Below are positions 1-9,804 of a stretch of 64,000 nucleotides of DNA, piece after piece. The translations under genes and the position numbers were made by a program. The stretch's first letter is position 1; each line of letters begins with the position of its first letter. The stretch is from Paenibacillus sp. JQZ6Y-1 (GTDB lineage Bacteria; Bacillota; Bacilli; Paenibacillales; Paenibacillaceae): contig NZ_JBFDUZ010000001.1 in NCBI RefSeq assembly GCF_040719145.1, forward strand, positions 1,922,001 through 1,986,000, read 5' to 3'. The notes beneath the pieces are model-generated. The model did no database searches, had not been told where the DNA came from, and worked only from the letters and a program-made list of their open reading frames with translations.

Positions 1-794
1 TCAACCTCCTCCGCCGTCACTTCCTGTCGAAGGGTTCGCTCGGTGGTATACTCATGCTCTGAATCAAAATATTGCGGCAAAAAGACATCATTCGCCCAGA
101 ATTTCAATGCCATCGAGGATGTAGACTGCCATCTCTCATATTGTGTTCTGAATTCAAATAACTTCTGATCCACCTGCTCAAACAGCGGCGCTAGCGTCTG
201 TACATCCGTTGGCACCATATCCTTATTCAGCAGCAAATTGGCGAAAAAATGTAGATCACGTTCATTGGGCAAAACAGGCGGTTCTGCATAAATCTTCTGC
301 TCTATAAACGACTGTAACGCTTGCTGAAGCGATGTCAGCTTGACTGGATTGATAAACGTTTCGCCATATACATACCTCTCATCTGTCTGTTCACTCGCAA
401 ATGCAAGCTTAAACTCTAGCCTATAATCAAACATCCGCTTCCCATACTGATCAGATAGGAATAATTCATGCAGCTGTTCACGGAATGTAGGCATAAACTC
501 CTGCTCCAACAAGGAAGATGTCAATGACTCGCGCTCCACCTCGCTTTCCCATGTATACGCCGTATTACTCCATGAAAAGGGTTCCTCAATCTCTACGAAA
601 CATTTGCCTGCTTGTCGACTGGAAGCATTCATTCCAGCACGTCCCATTTGATAACCGACGTGCACATAATCGCGGAATCCCGCTTGCAGCGGACTGTGAT
701 GATTTATTTCGTCAATCCGACGTTGCTCCTTGCTGTATAGCTGATGTAACTGTGTCCATGTTTCGTGTAATAACTGCTCTATATGCGGGTGCAC
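1..794 (-). CDS. Unrecognised protein, C-terminus cut by window edge
   Basis: The frame stays open from a GTG start at 794 to the window edge, giving 264 codons with no stop. The start is chosen because an AAGGGAGG ribosome binding site sits about seven bases upstream. The protein is mostly soluble, rich in Gln, Glu, Leu and aromatic residues, and shows no signal peptide or membrane segment. It begins VHPHIEQLLHETW and looks largely alpha-helical. I do not recognise the family. An 11-base inverted repeat at 853-880 lies just upstream and could control it. That the gene is real rests on the open frame and the good ribosome binding site; its function is unknown. Confidence 0.7.
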   Translation of the reverse strand, partial: MHPHIEQLLHETWTQLHQLYSKEQRRIDEINHHSPLQAGFRDYVHVGYQMGRAGMNASSRQAGKCFVEIEEPFSWSNTAYTWESEVERESLTSSLLEQEFMPTFREQLHELFLSDQYGKRMFDYRLEFKLAFASEQTDERYVYGETFINPVKLTSLQQALQSFIEQKIYAEPPVLPNERDLHFFANLLLNKDMVPTDVQTLAPLFEQVDQKLFEFRTQYERWQSTSSMALKFWANDVFLPQYFDSEHEYTTERTLRQEVTAEEV

Positions 795-852
795 CCTGAT
801 TCCTCCCTTGTTATACCATAGCGTCTGATGATTCATTTTCTATTCTATGTAA

Positions 853-880
853 GCTTGCATATTCATACAAATATGCAAGC
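853..880. repeat. Perfect 11-bp inverted repeat upstream of the unknown gene
   Basis: GCTTGCATATT (853-863) is mirrored by AATATGCAAGC (870-880) around a six-base loop. It lies between the alaX stop (934) and the GTG start at 794. No clear T-tract follows on either strand, so an operator or a weak terminator of the GNAT-alaX unit are both possible. Confidence 0.45.
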
Positions 881-933
881 CGATCCGTATTCATCCCCTA
901 TTATTATCACCCATTGTCGCGCCTATCTGTCTG

Positions 934-2136
934 TTATCCCTGCTCCACCTTGAGCAGTTCTGACTTCGCAAATGTACAAAATTCCTGCAAAGCCTCACTC
1001 GAAGCGAAGCCAGCCTGAGCGATGGTATCATTTCCGCCGCCTTTGCCGCCATAGGTCGACAGATGCTGCTTGAAAAAAGCGCCAGATTTCACATGAGGAT
1101 GACCGTTCTGCGCCAATACAATCTTGTAATCCTGCTCACTAGACAGCAGCACCGTACATTGGCGCTGATCAAGCAGCTGCGCCGCCAGACGCTGCAAATC
1201 CTGCAATGATTTATCAGCAAAATGATGCACAAGCAGTGGTTGCTCCTGCTGCGCATCCACTGAAGATAGCAACGTATTCAGCAAAAATGCGTCATTTTCG
1301 CTCCGCAGGCGTTGTAGCTCATCCCGCTGCTGGCGCTGTTCCTGCTCCCATTTATCAAAGCGTCCCACAATATCGCGCCGTCCCGTATTGAAGCGTGATG
1401 CAATATGATCCAGAATATGCAGACTTTCGCTGTAATCTGCCCATACGCGCCAGCCATATTTGAAATACAAACGAATATGCCCTTTGGTTTTCTCCGCCTT
1501 ATACAGCTTAATCATGCCAAGCTCACCTGTGCGGGATACATGCGTACCGCCGCAGGCATTATGCTCGATACCCTCAATCTCCACAATACGTACATGGTCT
1601 GTTACCGATGGCGGCTTGACCAGCGTCAAGGTCGCAAGCTGCTCTGCATCCACGAAGTAGCTGTTCACCGGAATATTGCGGTAAATGATCTCGTTAATCT
1701 TCTTCTCCAATGCTACTAGCTGGTCGGCAGAGCAATCTAGTGTATCCACATCAATCGTAGATTCCTGCTCACCCAGATGAAAGCTCAACGTCGGTGCAGA
1801 TAACATATCCAGACAAACCGCTGATAGCAGATGCTGCCCTGTGTGCTGCTGCATATGGTCAAAGCGTCGTTGCCAATCAATCTCGCAATATACCTCTGCA
1901 CCATCTGGCTGCTCCGGCAAGCTTGGCAACTGATGCAGCACTTGTCCGTCTTGACGCTGCACATCCAGCACCGGAATACCGTCAATCGTGCCAGTATCGC
2001 ACGGCTGTCCGCCGCCGTGTGGGTAAAAAGCGGTCTGGCTCAGCACGACATAATACTGACCATCCTGCTCCCATGTATGCTCAATGACCGCACTCCAGCT
2101 GGTCAAGTATGATGAGTCAAAATACAGTTCCTTCAT
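934..2136 (-). CDS. alaX: AlaX-type alanyl-tRNA editing protein with DHHA1 domain
   Basis: This is a free-standing trans-editing protein that hydrolyses mischarged alanyl-tRNA (Ser- or Gly-tRNA-Ala). The editing (SAD) half carries the zinc motif HTGQH (H98 and H102) and CGGTH (C195, H199). The C-terminal DHHA1 domain shows the typical YGGKGGG loop. At 400 residues it matches the long AlaX class. The ATG at 2136 is chosen because it overlaps the stop of the upstream GNAT gene as ATGA, which indicates translational coupling, and an AGAAGGA ribosome binding site precedes it. An in-frame TTG slightly upstream lacks such support. The family assignment is firm; the precise mischarged substrate is not readable from sequence. 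Confidence 0.93.
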   Translation of the reverse strand: MKELYFDSSYLTSWSAVIEHTWEQDGQYYVVLSQTAFYPHGGGQPCDTGTIDGIPVLDVQRQDGQVLHQLPSLPEQPDGAEVYCEIDWQRRFDHMQQHTGQHLLSAVCLDMLSAPTLSFHLGEQESTIDVDTLDCSADQLVALEKKINEIIYRNIPVNSYFVDAEQLATLTLVKPPSVTDHVRIVEIEGIEHNACGGTHVSRTGELGMIKLYKAEKTKGHIRLYFKYGWRVWADYSESLHILDHIASRFNTGRRDIVGRFDKWEQEQRQQRDELQRLRSENDAFLLNTLLSSVDAQQEQPLLVHHFADKSLQDLQRLAAQLLDQRQCTVLLSSEQDYKIVLAQNGHPHVKSGAFFKQHLSTYGGKGGGNDTIAQAGFASSEALQEFCTFAKSELLKVEQG

Positions 2137-2603
2137 GCTTCCTTCTCTCCCTGACAACGTTCTACTGCCAGTGTTTTAATCATTTTGCGATGCGGAATCC
2201 CTACCTCGATAAACGGTTCATCAAAGGCGGTGTAATTCAATTTTTCATAAAAAGGCAGTGCCACCTGACGCGCATTCAATACGATGTGTATGTACCCGGA
2301 TTCCAGAGCGACTTGTTCCGCACGCTCTACCAATCGACGACCGATCTGTTTGCCACGCAGCGATTCATCAACCGCCACCTGCTTCATCTGAATGGTATCA
2401 TCATCCACTTTTTTGAGCAGCAATACACCGACGACACGATCTTCATACAACGCGCACAGATGGATCGCCTGATCTTCGCCGATCAATTCCTCGTGATGAA
2501 TGCTCATACCTAGCGGCTGACGTAGTACCACATCGCGCAGTTCCAACGTCAGTGGGTATAGCTCACTGGCAGTATCAATTTGTTGAATCGTTACTTCACT
2601 CAT
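2133..2603 (-). CDS. GNAT family N-acetyltransferase
   Basis: This 156-residue protein has the GNAT fold. The acetyl-CoA binding motif A is visible as QMKQVAVDESLRGKQIGRRL in the middle, followed by the motif B stretch ALPFYEKLNYTAF. The start MSEVTIQQ is chosen because AGGAGG lies eight bases upstream; a longer frame begins earlier but lacks a ribosome binding site. Its stop overlaps the alaX start (ATGA), so the two genes form a coupled pair. The acceptor substrate cannot be told; ElaA/YjcF-like small-molecule acetyltransferases are the closest general class. Confidence 0.85.
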   Translation of the reverse strand: MSEVTIQQIDTASELYPLTLELRDVVLRQPLGMSIHHEELIGEDQAIHLCALYEDRVVGVLLLKKVDDDTIQMKQVAVDESLRGKQIGRRLVERAEQVALESGYIHIVLNARQVALPFYEKLNYTAFDEPFIEVGIPHRKMIKTLAVERCQGEKEA

Positions 2604-2716
2604 CTCCAGTTCCTCCTGCACCATATAATCATCTACGTTTATGACAAAGTTAATCATATCCGCGGCGGAAGATCAAGGATTCACACCCACAAGCATGCTG
2701 CCACAGGACAACAATC

Positions 2717-2746
2717 AAAAACGATGCGCCCACATGGACGCATCGT
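2717..2746 (-). terminator. Rho-independent terminator after the aldo-keto reductase
   Basis: ACGATGCG (2721-2728) pairs with CGCATCGT (2739-2746). Read on the minus strand the hairpin is followed by a run of T, and it lies about 90 bases past the reductase stop. Confidence 0.75.
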
Positions 2747-2833
2747 AAGAAAGGATTGCATTCTGTTATATATCATTCGGATATCAAAACCGTACACAAC
2801 AACGTGTAACATTCCGTTCTATAATTCGCTCTA

Positions 2834-3661
2834 TTAAAAGTCAAAATTGTCCGGGTCTGCGCCAAAGCGTTGATCCTTGTTCAACTCGTCAATCCGTATC
2901 ATATCCGCATCGGACAGCTCGAAATCATAAATATCGGCATTTTGTACGATACGCTCCTGCTTGATCGATTTGGGAATTGTAACGATACCGCTTTGCAGAT
3001 CCCAGCGCAGCAGCACTTGCGCAATCGACTTGCCATAGTTGTCAGCAATCTCCTGCAATGTTGGATCATTTAACAAACGACCTTGTGCTAGCGGTGCCCA
3101 TGCTTCAATCTGAATACCATTTGCTTTACAGAAATCACGCAGTTCCACTTGACTGAGCAATGGATGCAGTTCCACCTGATTCACAACAGGCTGGATCTCC
3201 GCATCAGCCAGCAAATCCTGCAAATGATGGATTTGGAAATTGGATACGCCGATCGCGCGCACTTTGCCGTCCTTATGCAGCTGCTCCAGTGCTTTCCATG
3301 TTTCTTTGTATTTGCCTTTGACTGGCCAGTGTACGAGGTACAGATCGACATAATCCAGACCCAGCTTATTGATACTCTGGTCAAATGCTTTTAACGTGCT
3401 GTCATAGCCCTGATCGGAGTTCCAGACCTTGGTCGTAATAAACAGTTCTTCACGTGGTACACCGGATTCGCGAATCGCCTGACCAACGCCATCCTCGTTT
3501 TGATAGAGAGCAGCGGTATCAATCAAGCGATACCCAGCCTCAATCGCCCATTTCACAGAGCTGATTACCTCATCGCCCTCTTCGACCTTATACACACCTA
3601 GACCGAACCAAGGCATCTTCACGCCATTGGATAATTCAACAGTAGATTGCAAATGCAGCAT
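2834..3661 (-). CDS. yvgN: Aldo/keto reductase, YvgN (glyoxal reductase)-like
   Basis: An NADPH-dependent cytosolic reductase of the AKR family that reduces glyoxal, methylglyoxal and other aldehydes. The 275-residue protein shows the AKR tetrad D48, Y53, K78 and H111 (in LIDTAALYQNE, TTKVW and YLVHWP) and the cofactor-site motif IPKSIK near the C-terminus. It aligns along its whole length with the Bacillus subtilis YvgN sequence as I remember it. The start MLHLQSTVEL follows GGAGGAG by a normal spacing. A TATAAT hexamer at 3811-3816 (minus strand) is a plausible -10 box but has only a weak -35. It is transcribed alone and ends at the terminator at 2717-2746. Confidence 0.92.
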   Translation of the reverse strand: MLHLQSTVELSNGVKMPWFGLGVYKVEEGDEVISSVKWAIEAGYRLIDTAALYQNEDGVGQAIRESGVPREELFITTKVWNSDQGYDSTLKAFDQSINKLGLDYVDLYLVHWPVKGKYKETWKALEQLHKDGKVRAIGVSNFQIHHLQDLLADAEIQPVVNQVELHPLLSQVELRDFCKANGIQIEAWAPLAQGRLLNDPTLQEIADNYGKSIAQVLLRWDLQSGIVTIPKSIKQERIVQNADIYDFELSDADMIRIDELNKDQRFGADPDNFDF

Positions 3662-4010
3662 AATGATTACTCCTCCTTCAGCGCTTACGCTATGGCAGCG
3701 CGATCTTCGATATAAAGTCATGATTGCACAGCAAATCTCTTGCCATCCACCGATCCCCCTTTTCAAGGAGACGCAGATGAATGGCAGATGCTGTTGATAT
3801 GCCTGTTCACATTATACCTCACACGGGTACAGTCTTGAAATTGAAGGAAATACAGATCACCTGTACAATTTACAGTTCTTGTTTCGATGTATGGTTCTTG
3901 CTGGTAATTATGGTTCTTGTTGCGATTGTTCAGCCTACGTAACTGTATTGCAAAGCTTCAAGCACATGATCCAACCTAGACGATGCAATCTGTTTGCACA
4001 TAACGTGCGC
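3662..4010. other. Intergenic region, little content
   Basis: This 349-base gap lies upstream of the reductase and downstream of the acyltransferase, both on the minus strand. Apart from the candidate reductase -10 box at 3811-3816 and an imperfect ATGGTTCTTG repeat near 3890-3920, I see no gene or strong hairpin. Confidence 0.5.
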
Positions 4011-5033
4011 CTAACTCATATCGGTACGACTGCTACGTCCTGATTGCCGCTTGAACATACGCTTTACACCCGGCTCCACCAGCCAACTCGACATCACGCG
4101 TACACTGCTCAATGACAGCACAACCGTAATGAGCAAACCAAGCGGAATGAGCAGCAAGCCACGCGCTGGTGCATCCGTAAACCATTCGTAAAATCCACTT
4201 ACCGTAAGCGCCATCACCAGAAATCCGTGCAGCAGATACGTATACAGCGTATTGCCACCCATGCCGGATACGCCAGCAACACGGCGCTGTGGCATCAGAC
4301 TCATCACTGATGCCCCTACCAGCACAGCAAGCGCGTATACACCTACCCGATAGATGCCAGCAGACCATTCGTTATGACTAAGCGATTCATACGAGAAGCT
4401 TCCATATAGCCATTCCTTGTCGATGTGCGGTGCATAGATGCTCAGCATAATCCATGTTCCGATCAATATCACTGCCGACAGCATCCGCATCATCGGTGTA
4501 CGCAAGCGATCAATCCACGACCGATCCATATAATACCCTAACAGGAAAAATGGGAAGAACACGATAGTGCGCGATACACTTGCATAATATTCCGCATCAT
4601 TCGCATATCCCGCCCATAACGCCAGCACCACAGTCAGCGGCAACGCATACTTGATGCGAATCATATATGGCATCGCCGTTTTCCAAAGAATCATACTGAA
4701 AAAGAACCACATTAGCCAATATGGCGTGAAAAACGAAAAGACCAGTTGCTCGCGTCCATATAACCAGTAATCCCAAAGCGAATACAGCGATTCAAAAATA
4801 AGATAAGGCAAGATCAGCTTGCTGACCACTTTATTGAAATAGTCGCCCGTACCGATATGTTTGGCAAAATAGCCGGAAATCAGTACAAATAACGGAATAT
4901 GAAAACTATAGATTAGTAAATATAGCGGCTGTAGCAATGGATTATCATACAGCGGCTCAATGAGGTGCCCGATTACAACCAGCGCAATCAGCACAAATTT
5001 TAAATTATCAAAATACGCATCCCTCGTCGTCAT
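4011..5033 (-). CDS. Acyltransferase 3 family membrane protein
   Basis: An integral membrane O-acyltransferase (acyltransferase 3 family, fucose-4-O-acetylase-like branch) of 340 residues with about ten hydrophobic segments. The N-terminal block RDAYFDNLKFVLIALVVIGH has the conserved histidine of the family, and YSFHIPLFVLISGYFAK is the second signature. The start MTTRDAY follows AAGGGAG; an earlier in-frame ATG has no ribosome binding site. Such enzymes acetylate cell-surface or secreted glycans; the acceptor is unknown. The C-terminal tail is basic and cytoplasmic-looking. It stands alone between two intergenic gaps. Confidence 0.85.
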   Translation of the reverse strand: MTTRDAYFDNLKFVLIALVVIGHLIEPLYDNPLLQPLYLLIYSFHIPLFVLISGYFAKHIGTGDYFNKVVSKLILPYLIFESLYSLWDYWLYGREQLVFSFFTPYWLMWFFFSMILWKTAMPYMIRIKYALPLTVVLALWAGYANDAEYYASVSRTIVFFPFFLLGYYMDRSWIDRLRTPMMRMLSAVILIGTWIMLSIYAPHIDKEWLYGSFSYESLSHNEWSAGIYRVGVYALAVLVGASVMSLMPQRRVAGVSGMGGNTLYTYLLHGFLVMALTVSGFYEWFTDAPARGLLLIPLGLLITVVLSLSSVRVMSSWLVEPGVKRMFKRQSGRSSRTDMS

Positions 5034-5119
5034 GTACTGCTCACTCCCTTCGCCTACAGACAGCATCGCGAGATGGTTATCATCAATCTGCGGTTGCTTT
5101 CTGATTTTGTAATCATGCG

Positions 5120-5536
5120 ATGGAGGGAAATCATCACGTTTTGTTTGCCATTCTAGTAGGATGAATAGCAGGAATAGCTGTATCCTTCTTCTGGGGTCTT
5201 ATACCCCGCCCTGCCAGACATGAACCCCATTATACCAACCTGCTATCTGAATATCCAATGGAGGACATACTGGGTTCGACAGTAAAAATGAACTGTTTTG
5301 AGCTGGATCAGTACTTACGAACCATACATGCGATGCAAGACATTCAGCTTTATACCCGTCAAAATATACCGAAATGAGGGAATATAAAACTTTTGATACG
5401 AGCATATGAAAAGTACTCGCATGTATGTCGGAGGAACTGTTTTTTCATGACGGTCCTATTTTTGGTAGTCAGCATCGCCATTTTTCCCTATTGCTGCTAC
5501 GTAGCTAACAGTATCGGTATACAAAATCATTCATAG
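5120..5536 (+). pseudogene. Decayed small membrane-protein gene interrupted by TGA codons
   Basis: One plus-strand frame reads as convincing protein from 5165 to 5374: a hydrophobic start (IAGIAVSFFWGLIPRP) followed by a polar segment with ELDQYLRTIHAMQDIQLYTR. In the same frame a short hydrophobic lead (LFAILVG) lies before a TGA at 5162-5164. A second TGA is at 5375-5377, after which the frame stays open to a TAG at 5534-5536 with another hydrophobic stretch starting MTVLFLVVSIAIF. A GGAGGG box at 5122-5127 resembles a ribosome binding site but no standard start fits it. I read this as a degraded gene or a sequence with a frameshift; the last 29 codons (5447-5536) could alternatively be an independent small peptide with GGAGG twelve bases upstream. 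Confidence 0.35.
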
Positions 5537-5595
5537 ATTCTCATGTATTGCGTTCGGATGTGTAATGCACTACTCCCTATTTCACATACACACAT

Positions 5596-5638
5596 AAAAA
5601 AGCAGGCACTGTCTGAACGACAATATGCCTGCTTTTAT
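5596..5638. terminator. Bidirectional terminator
   Basis: AAAAGCAGGCA (5598-5608) pairs with TGCCTGCTTTT (5626-5636), with T-runs on both strands. It lies 26 bases past the luciferase-like oxidoreductase stop and also closes the decayed plus-strand unit. Confidence 0.8.
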
Positions 5639-5664
5639 TGAGAAGAAAGTAACACCAACCATAT

Positions 5665-6711
5665 TTAATCCGCTGTTACAGACTCTCGCAACCCCGCCAC
5701 TCGGCTAATAATATCATATGAATGCAGACGCGCCTGGTGATCGTGGATCATACTCGTAATGATTAGCTCATTCACACCTGTTTCCTGAATATACTGCTCC
5801 AGCCCGCGTCGAATTGTATCCGGTCCACCCTTAATGGAGGAACGAAGCTGCTTCTCCACGGCTGCTTTTTCATACTCTGTCCATTTGCCCGTCATATCGG
5901 CAGGCGGCTGAATTTGTCCCGTCCGACCACGGATAATATTGAGGAATTGCTGCTGCATCGTGGTACTTAGCCATTCCGCTTCCTCATCGGTGTCTGCTGC
6001 TACCATATTAATGCCCAGCATCACATATGGCTCTTTCAGCATCTCTGACGGTTGGAAATATTCCCGATATACACGTAGCGCACGCTGCAAGTAGTCTGGC
6101 GAGAAATGACCAGCAAATGCAAATGGCAATCCTTTTTGTGCTGCCAGACGTGCACTAAAATCACTGGAACCGAGCAACCAGATTGGCACCTGCAAGCCTT
6201 CTCCTGGCACTGCGCGCACGGGTGCATGATACGATGTCGCTGATGCGTCAAAATACGCTGTCAGCTCTTCCAGCAGCTCTGGAAAGTCTTCGCCGCTGTT
6301 TATATCTCGGCGCAGCGCTAGCGTTGTACGGCGATCACTGCCAGGCGCGCGTCCCAGACCCAGATCAATCCGACCCGGATACATGGACTCCAATGTACCA
6401 AACTGCTCAGCAATGACCAGTGGCGCATGGTTTGGCAGCATAATACCGCCTGCTCCGACGCGAATCGTGCTTGTACCAGCAGCCAAGTAACCGATAACGA
6501 CCGATGTCGCTGAGCTGGCTACGCCCGGCATATTATGATGCTCTGCCACCCAGTAACGATGATAGCCCCATTTCTCAGCGTGCTGCGCGAGATCGAGGCT
6601 ATTTTGAAATGTTTGACTAGCGGTTGATCCGGCATTGATCGGTGCCAGATCAAGAATAGATAACTGTATATGTCCCGATTGATCGGGTTGGTTAAATGAT
6701 GATGCAGACAT
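5665..6711 (-). CDS. LLM class (luciferase-like) flavin-dependent oxidoreductase
   Basis: A 348-residue TIM-barrel flavin oxidoreductase of the luciferase-like group 1 family. Family landmarks are [12 protein letters not shown] at the start, [43 protein letters not shown], and [12 protein letters not shown] later on. The start is supported by AAAGGAGG ten bases upstream. It probably uses FMNH2 or F-type flavin supplied by another protein; the substrate is unknown. The gene lies 83 bases downstream of the TPR-GGDEF gene on the same strand without a terminator between, so they may be co-transcribed and end at 5596-5638. Confidence 0.9.
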   Translation of the reverse strand: MSASSFNQPDQSGHIQLSILDLAPINAGSTASQTFQNSLDLAQHAEKWGYHRYWVAEHHNMPGVASSATSVVIGYLAAGTSTIRVGAGGIMLPNHAPLVIAEQFGTLESMYPGRIDLGLGRAPGSDRRTTLALRRDINSGEDFPELLEELTAYFDASATSYHAPVRAVPGEGLQVPIWLLGSSDFSARLAAQKGLPFAFAGHFSPDYLQRALRVYREYFQPSEMLKEPYVMLGINMVAADTDEEAEWLSTTMQQQFLNIIRGRTGQIQPPADMTGKWTEYEKAAVEKQLRSSIKGGPDTIRRGLEQYIQETGVNELIITSMIHDHQARLHSYDIISRVAGLRESVTAD

Positions 6712-6794
6712 TGAACTGCCTCCTTTGATGTCATTTCTAGAGGTTCAATATCCCATTATGCTCCTATTGAATCGTAAAATCCAGCCTTTTTGCA

Positions 6795-8447
6795 TTATCC
6801 GATGGTGCTACAGCCTACAACCTTATTGCGTCCCGAACGCTTCGCTTCATATAGATTGTGGTCGGCGAGAGACAGCAATTCGGTACGGGTTACGTGCGTA
6901 CCATTGGTAGTACTAACACCAAGACTGGCTGTCACTGGCATCTTACCGGTAATTGAGCTCCAATCTGCCGAACGAATAGCCTGACATAATCGATTCGCAT
7001 ACAGCATGCCTTGCTCGACATCTGTATCCTTAAATACCGCTAGAAATTCCTCGCCGCCGATTCGTGCTAACGCGGACGATGAAGGTGCGGTTAACGACAT
7101 AATTTTGGCAAGATGTACTAATACCGTATCGCCCACCTGATGAGATAAAGTATCATTGATCTCTTTGAAATGATCCAAATCGATCAGCACTGCCGTTACA
7201 GGTTGTCCGCTAACAAGCGATTGACTAAGCAATTCGTCCAGATATGGGTCCATAAAGCGGCGATTATGCAATCCCGTCAACGGATCACGTAGCGCCATTT
7301 CTTTGAAATACTCACTATCCCGACGTGCTTCTTCAGCATCAAATGTAATTTGCAAAATCCGTGCGCGTGCTTCCCGTTCCGCCGAGCGCTTAGCTTCATT
7401 TTCCTGATGGTACAGCTTGTGCTCCTCGTAAGCACGTCGATAATCGCCAATAGCTGCATACATTTCCGACTGCTGCAATCGAACGCGAACCATTAAGCCA
7501 GACAATCCCTGCTCACGGCACATATGGCGAGCTTCGTTCAGCGTTTTCTGCGCTTGTTTGAGCTTACCCTGCAATCGCTGTGCTTCTGCCGTTGTGATGA
7601 GGCACTCTGGCAGCACACTTAGATCACCTAGGCGGCGACTGAGTGGATCGTTTACAAGCGGCGCCAGTGTCGCTTCCGCTTTTTCAGGATGACCCAGCAA
7701 TAGCTCGATTGCAGCGATAGTATCCAAATGCGAAGCATTCAGCTCCACATTATTGAGTCTAGCAATTTCGCGCATCTCGGTTGCGAGGCGATAAGCTTCC
7801 TCGCCCTTGCCTTCCTCACAGCGACTATATGCCATATTGTTCAGTGCGAACAGCGATAGCTGCACATCGTCTGTAATTTTCGCAATTTCCAATACCTCAT
7901 TAAAATGCTTGATCGAATCCTCATATGCCCCTACTTCATCAAGGGTCAATCCAATCATCATTAGATGGTCGGCGCGCAGCGAGAGTAGTGCATTGTCTGG
8001 CAGCTGTTGCACACTAATAATCGCATGCTGCAATGCACTCTCATTATCACCCAACCGGCGGAAAAAGCCTGCCAGCAGACGATGGCTACGCGCCAAAATA
8101 TGCTTGTGTCCGTTGCGTTCTGCCCATTCATTGCTCTGACGGATAATCCGTCCCGCTTCGGCAACCTTGCCCTGACGTGCCATAATATCGGCTTGAATTA
8201 GCTTCGTTCGGATCAGCAGCGCCTCATCACCGATCTCCTCCGCAATCGACAGTGCAGGCTGCACCGCCGAGACCGAAGCATTCACGTTCCGATACGGAAG
8301 CAGCTCCAACGTATCCAGCATCGCCAAAAAGGCTTCCGGCGTTTGAAGATCAACCGACTCTCTTGTAGAATGAGCGGTATTTTCTCCTGCCTGCGGCGTT
8401 TGCTCCTGCCGGGGTGAGGTTGATTGGTTATGGATTGGTTTAGACAT
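6795..8447 (-). CDS. TPR-repeat diguanylate cyclase (GGDEF)
   Basis: This 550-residue cytosolic protein makes c-di-GMP. Residues about 40-370 are helical tetratricopeptide-like repeats (for example ALFALNNMAYSRCEEGKGEEAYR), followed by a coiled segment rich in Arg and Glu and a C-terminal GGDEF domain. The GGDEF domain has DPLTGLHNRRF, DLDHFKEINDT and an intact active site RIGGEEF. The position expected for an RxxD inhibitory site just before GGEEF reads differently, so product inhibition may be absent. The ribosome binding site AAGGAGG supports the start. There are no membrane segments, so the TPR part probably receives a protein or peptide signal. Confidence 0.92.
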   Translation of the reverse strand: MSKPIHNQSTSPRQEQTPQAGENTAHSTRESVDLQTPEAFLAMLDTLELLPYRNVNASVSAVQPALSIAEEIGDEALLIRTKLIQADIMARQGKVAEAGRIIRQSNEWAERNGHKHILARSHRLLAGFFRRLGDNESALQHAIISVQQLPDNALLSLRADHLMMIGLTLDEVGAYEDSIKHFNEVLEIAKITDDVQLSLFALNNMAYSRCEEGKGEEAYRLATEMREIARLNNVELNASHLDTIAAIELLLGHPEKAEATLAPLVNDPLSRRLGDLSVLPECLITTAEAQRLQGKLKQAQKTLNEARHMCREQGLSGLMVRVRLQQSEMYAAIGDYRRAYEEHKLYHQENEAKRSAEREARARILQITFDAEEARRDSEYFKEMALRDPLTGLHNRRFMDPYLDELLSQSLVSGQPVTAVLIDLDHFKEINDTLSHQVGDTVLVHLAKIMSLTAPSSSALARIGGEEFLAVFKDTDVEQGMLYANRLCQAIRSADWSSITGKMPVTASLGVSTTNGTHVTRTELLSLADHNLYEAKRSGRNKVVGCSTIG

Positions 8448-8824
8448 ACTGCTTCCTCCTTCATGACATGCACAGCGCCAGCTTGCTTCTATATCATTTA
8501 TTTTCGGTACATTCTATCTAAAATGTTTAAAAATTATGAATCTATATCTAAAATAGCTTTTGTTATGTAATCAAATGGGTAAGAAAAACAAATATTTTTA
8601 ATATTATACACGTTTAAATTGGTTATCAGGCATATTTTTATCAATCTATTACTAACTATAGCTCAATGGATTATGTATGATAAGTCCTTTTTTTCACTTT
8701 TCCTTTACATTACGCAAACATTTTTTCATTTTGAAGTCATTTGCATCTTTTCCATTTGCCTAATAGGGTTTTTTTGCGGTACATTGGGTACATTGGAAAT
8801 AAAACATGCAGAAAGTGAGAGCAC
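8448..8824. other. AT-rich divergent intergenic region
   Basis: A 377-base gap between the divergent cyclase and coaA genes. It is AT-rich, so promoters for both must lie here, but no hexamer pair stands out. A hydrophobic open frame in it lacks a ribosome binding site and was not accepted as a gene. Confidence 0.4.
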
Positions 8825-9754
8825 ATGAGACGTTATTCACCATACATCGAATTTGATCGTCGGGATTGGGCCGACCTGAGCGATCATTCCACCCCCTTAC
8901 CTTTAACCGAACAAGAACTAGAGCAGCTAAAAGGTCTAAATGAGCATGTCTCGCTACAAGAAGTGCAGGAGGTCTATCTGCCGCTTACTCATCTGATTCA
9001 CATGTACGTAGGCGCTTCCCAGCAGCTACATGAGCTTACGAGCAGCTTTCTACGTAAAAAGGCACGCAAAACGCCATTCATTATCGGGATCGCCGGCAGT
9101 GTGGCTGTAGGCAAAAGCACGACAGCTCGATTACTGCAAACGCTATTATCGCGCTGGCATACCCATCAGAAGGTCGATCTAGTAACAACGGATGGATTTC
9201 TGTATCCAAACGCGGTATTGGAAGAGAAGGGTATTATGAACCGCAAAGGCTTTCCAGAGAGCTATGACATCAAACGGCTGATTACCTTTATGGGTGACAT
9301 CAAGTCTGGCAAACCGAATGTACGTGCTCCACGCTATTCCCATCTAACCTATGATATTTTGCAGGATGAGGAAAGTGTGATCAACAACCCCGACATTCTG
9401 ATCGTCGAGGGTATTAATGTGCTGCAAGTGAAAAAGGAAAGTCCATTATTCGTCAGTGACTTTTTCGATTTTTCCATTTTCATTGATGCAGATGAAAAGG
9501 ATATTGCTCGTTGGTACATTGAGCGATTCCAATTGCTGCGTCAAACCGCTTTTCAAAACCCAAAATCATACTTCCATGGACGATTCTCCAATCTGTCGGA
9601 GGAGGAAGCTCATGCGGCTGCCAAGCATACATGGAAAAGTATTAACGCGAAAAATTTGCATGAGAATATTTTGCCGACCAAGGGACGTGCGCAGCTGATT
9701 TTGAAAAAAGAAGCCGACCATGCCATTCAGCATATTTATCTACGCAAATTATAA
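8825..9754 (+). CDS. coaA: Type I pantothenate kinase
   Basis: It phosphorylates pantothenate with ATP, the first committed step of coenzyme A synthesis. The 309-residue length is normal for type I CoaA. The Walker A loop GSVAVGKST is at residues 91-99, followed by the typical [28 protein letters not shown] and [12 protein letters not shown] blocks and the C-terminal [20 protein letters not shown] region. The ribosome binding site is weak (AGTGAGAG). The DUF423 gene follows after 50 bases on the same strand, so the two are probably one transcript. Confidence 0.96.
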   Translation: MRRYSPYIEFDRRDWADLSDHSTPLPLTEQELEQLKGLNEHVSLQEVQEVYLPLTHLIHMYVGASQQLHELTSSFLRKKARKTPFIIGIAGSVAVGKSTTARLLQTLLSRWHTHQKVDLVTTDGFLYPNAVLEEKGIMNRKGFPESYDIKRLITFMGDIKSGKPNVRAPRYSHLTYDILQDEESVINNPDILIVEGINVLQVKKESPLFVSDFFDFSIFIDADEKDIARWYIERFQLLRQTAFQNPKSYFHGRFSNLSEEEAHAAAKHTWKSINAKNLHENILPTKGRAQLILKKEADHAIQHIYLRKL

Positions 9755-9804
9755 CGAAAAAGATGACTTCACTTCGAGTTTCATGTAAAACGGAGGATAC
9801 CGAT

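Noticed and set aside
5162-5377. Selenocysteine or TGA read-through in the 5120-5536 frame
   Set aside because: No SECIS-like hairpin follows the TGA codons and no sel genes are seen; decay explains the pattern.
5199-5405. A minus-strand open frame of 68 codons
   Set aside because: It is the antisense shadow of the more protein-like plus-strand frame at 5165-5374 and has no ribosome binding site.
8619-8828. A 69-codon hydrophobic open frame overlapping the coaA start
   Set aside because: It begins with TTG with no ribosome binding site, is simply AT-rich, and lies in the divergent promoter region; the four-base overlap with coaA looks fortuitous.
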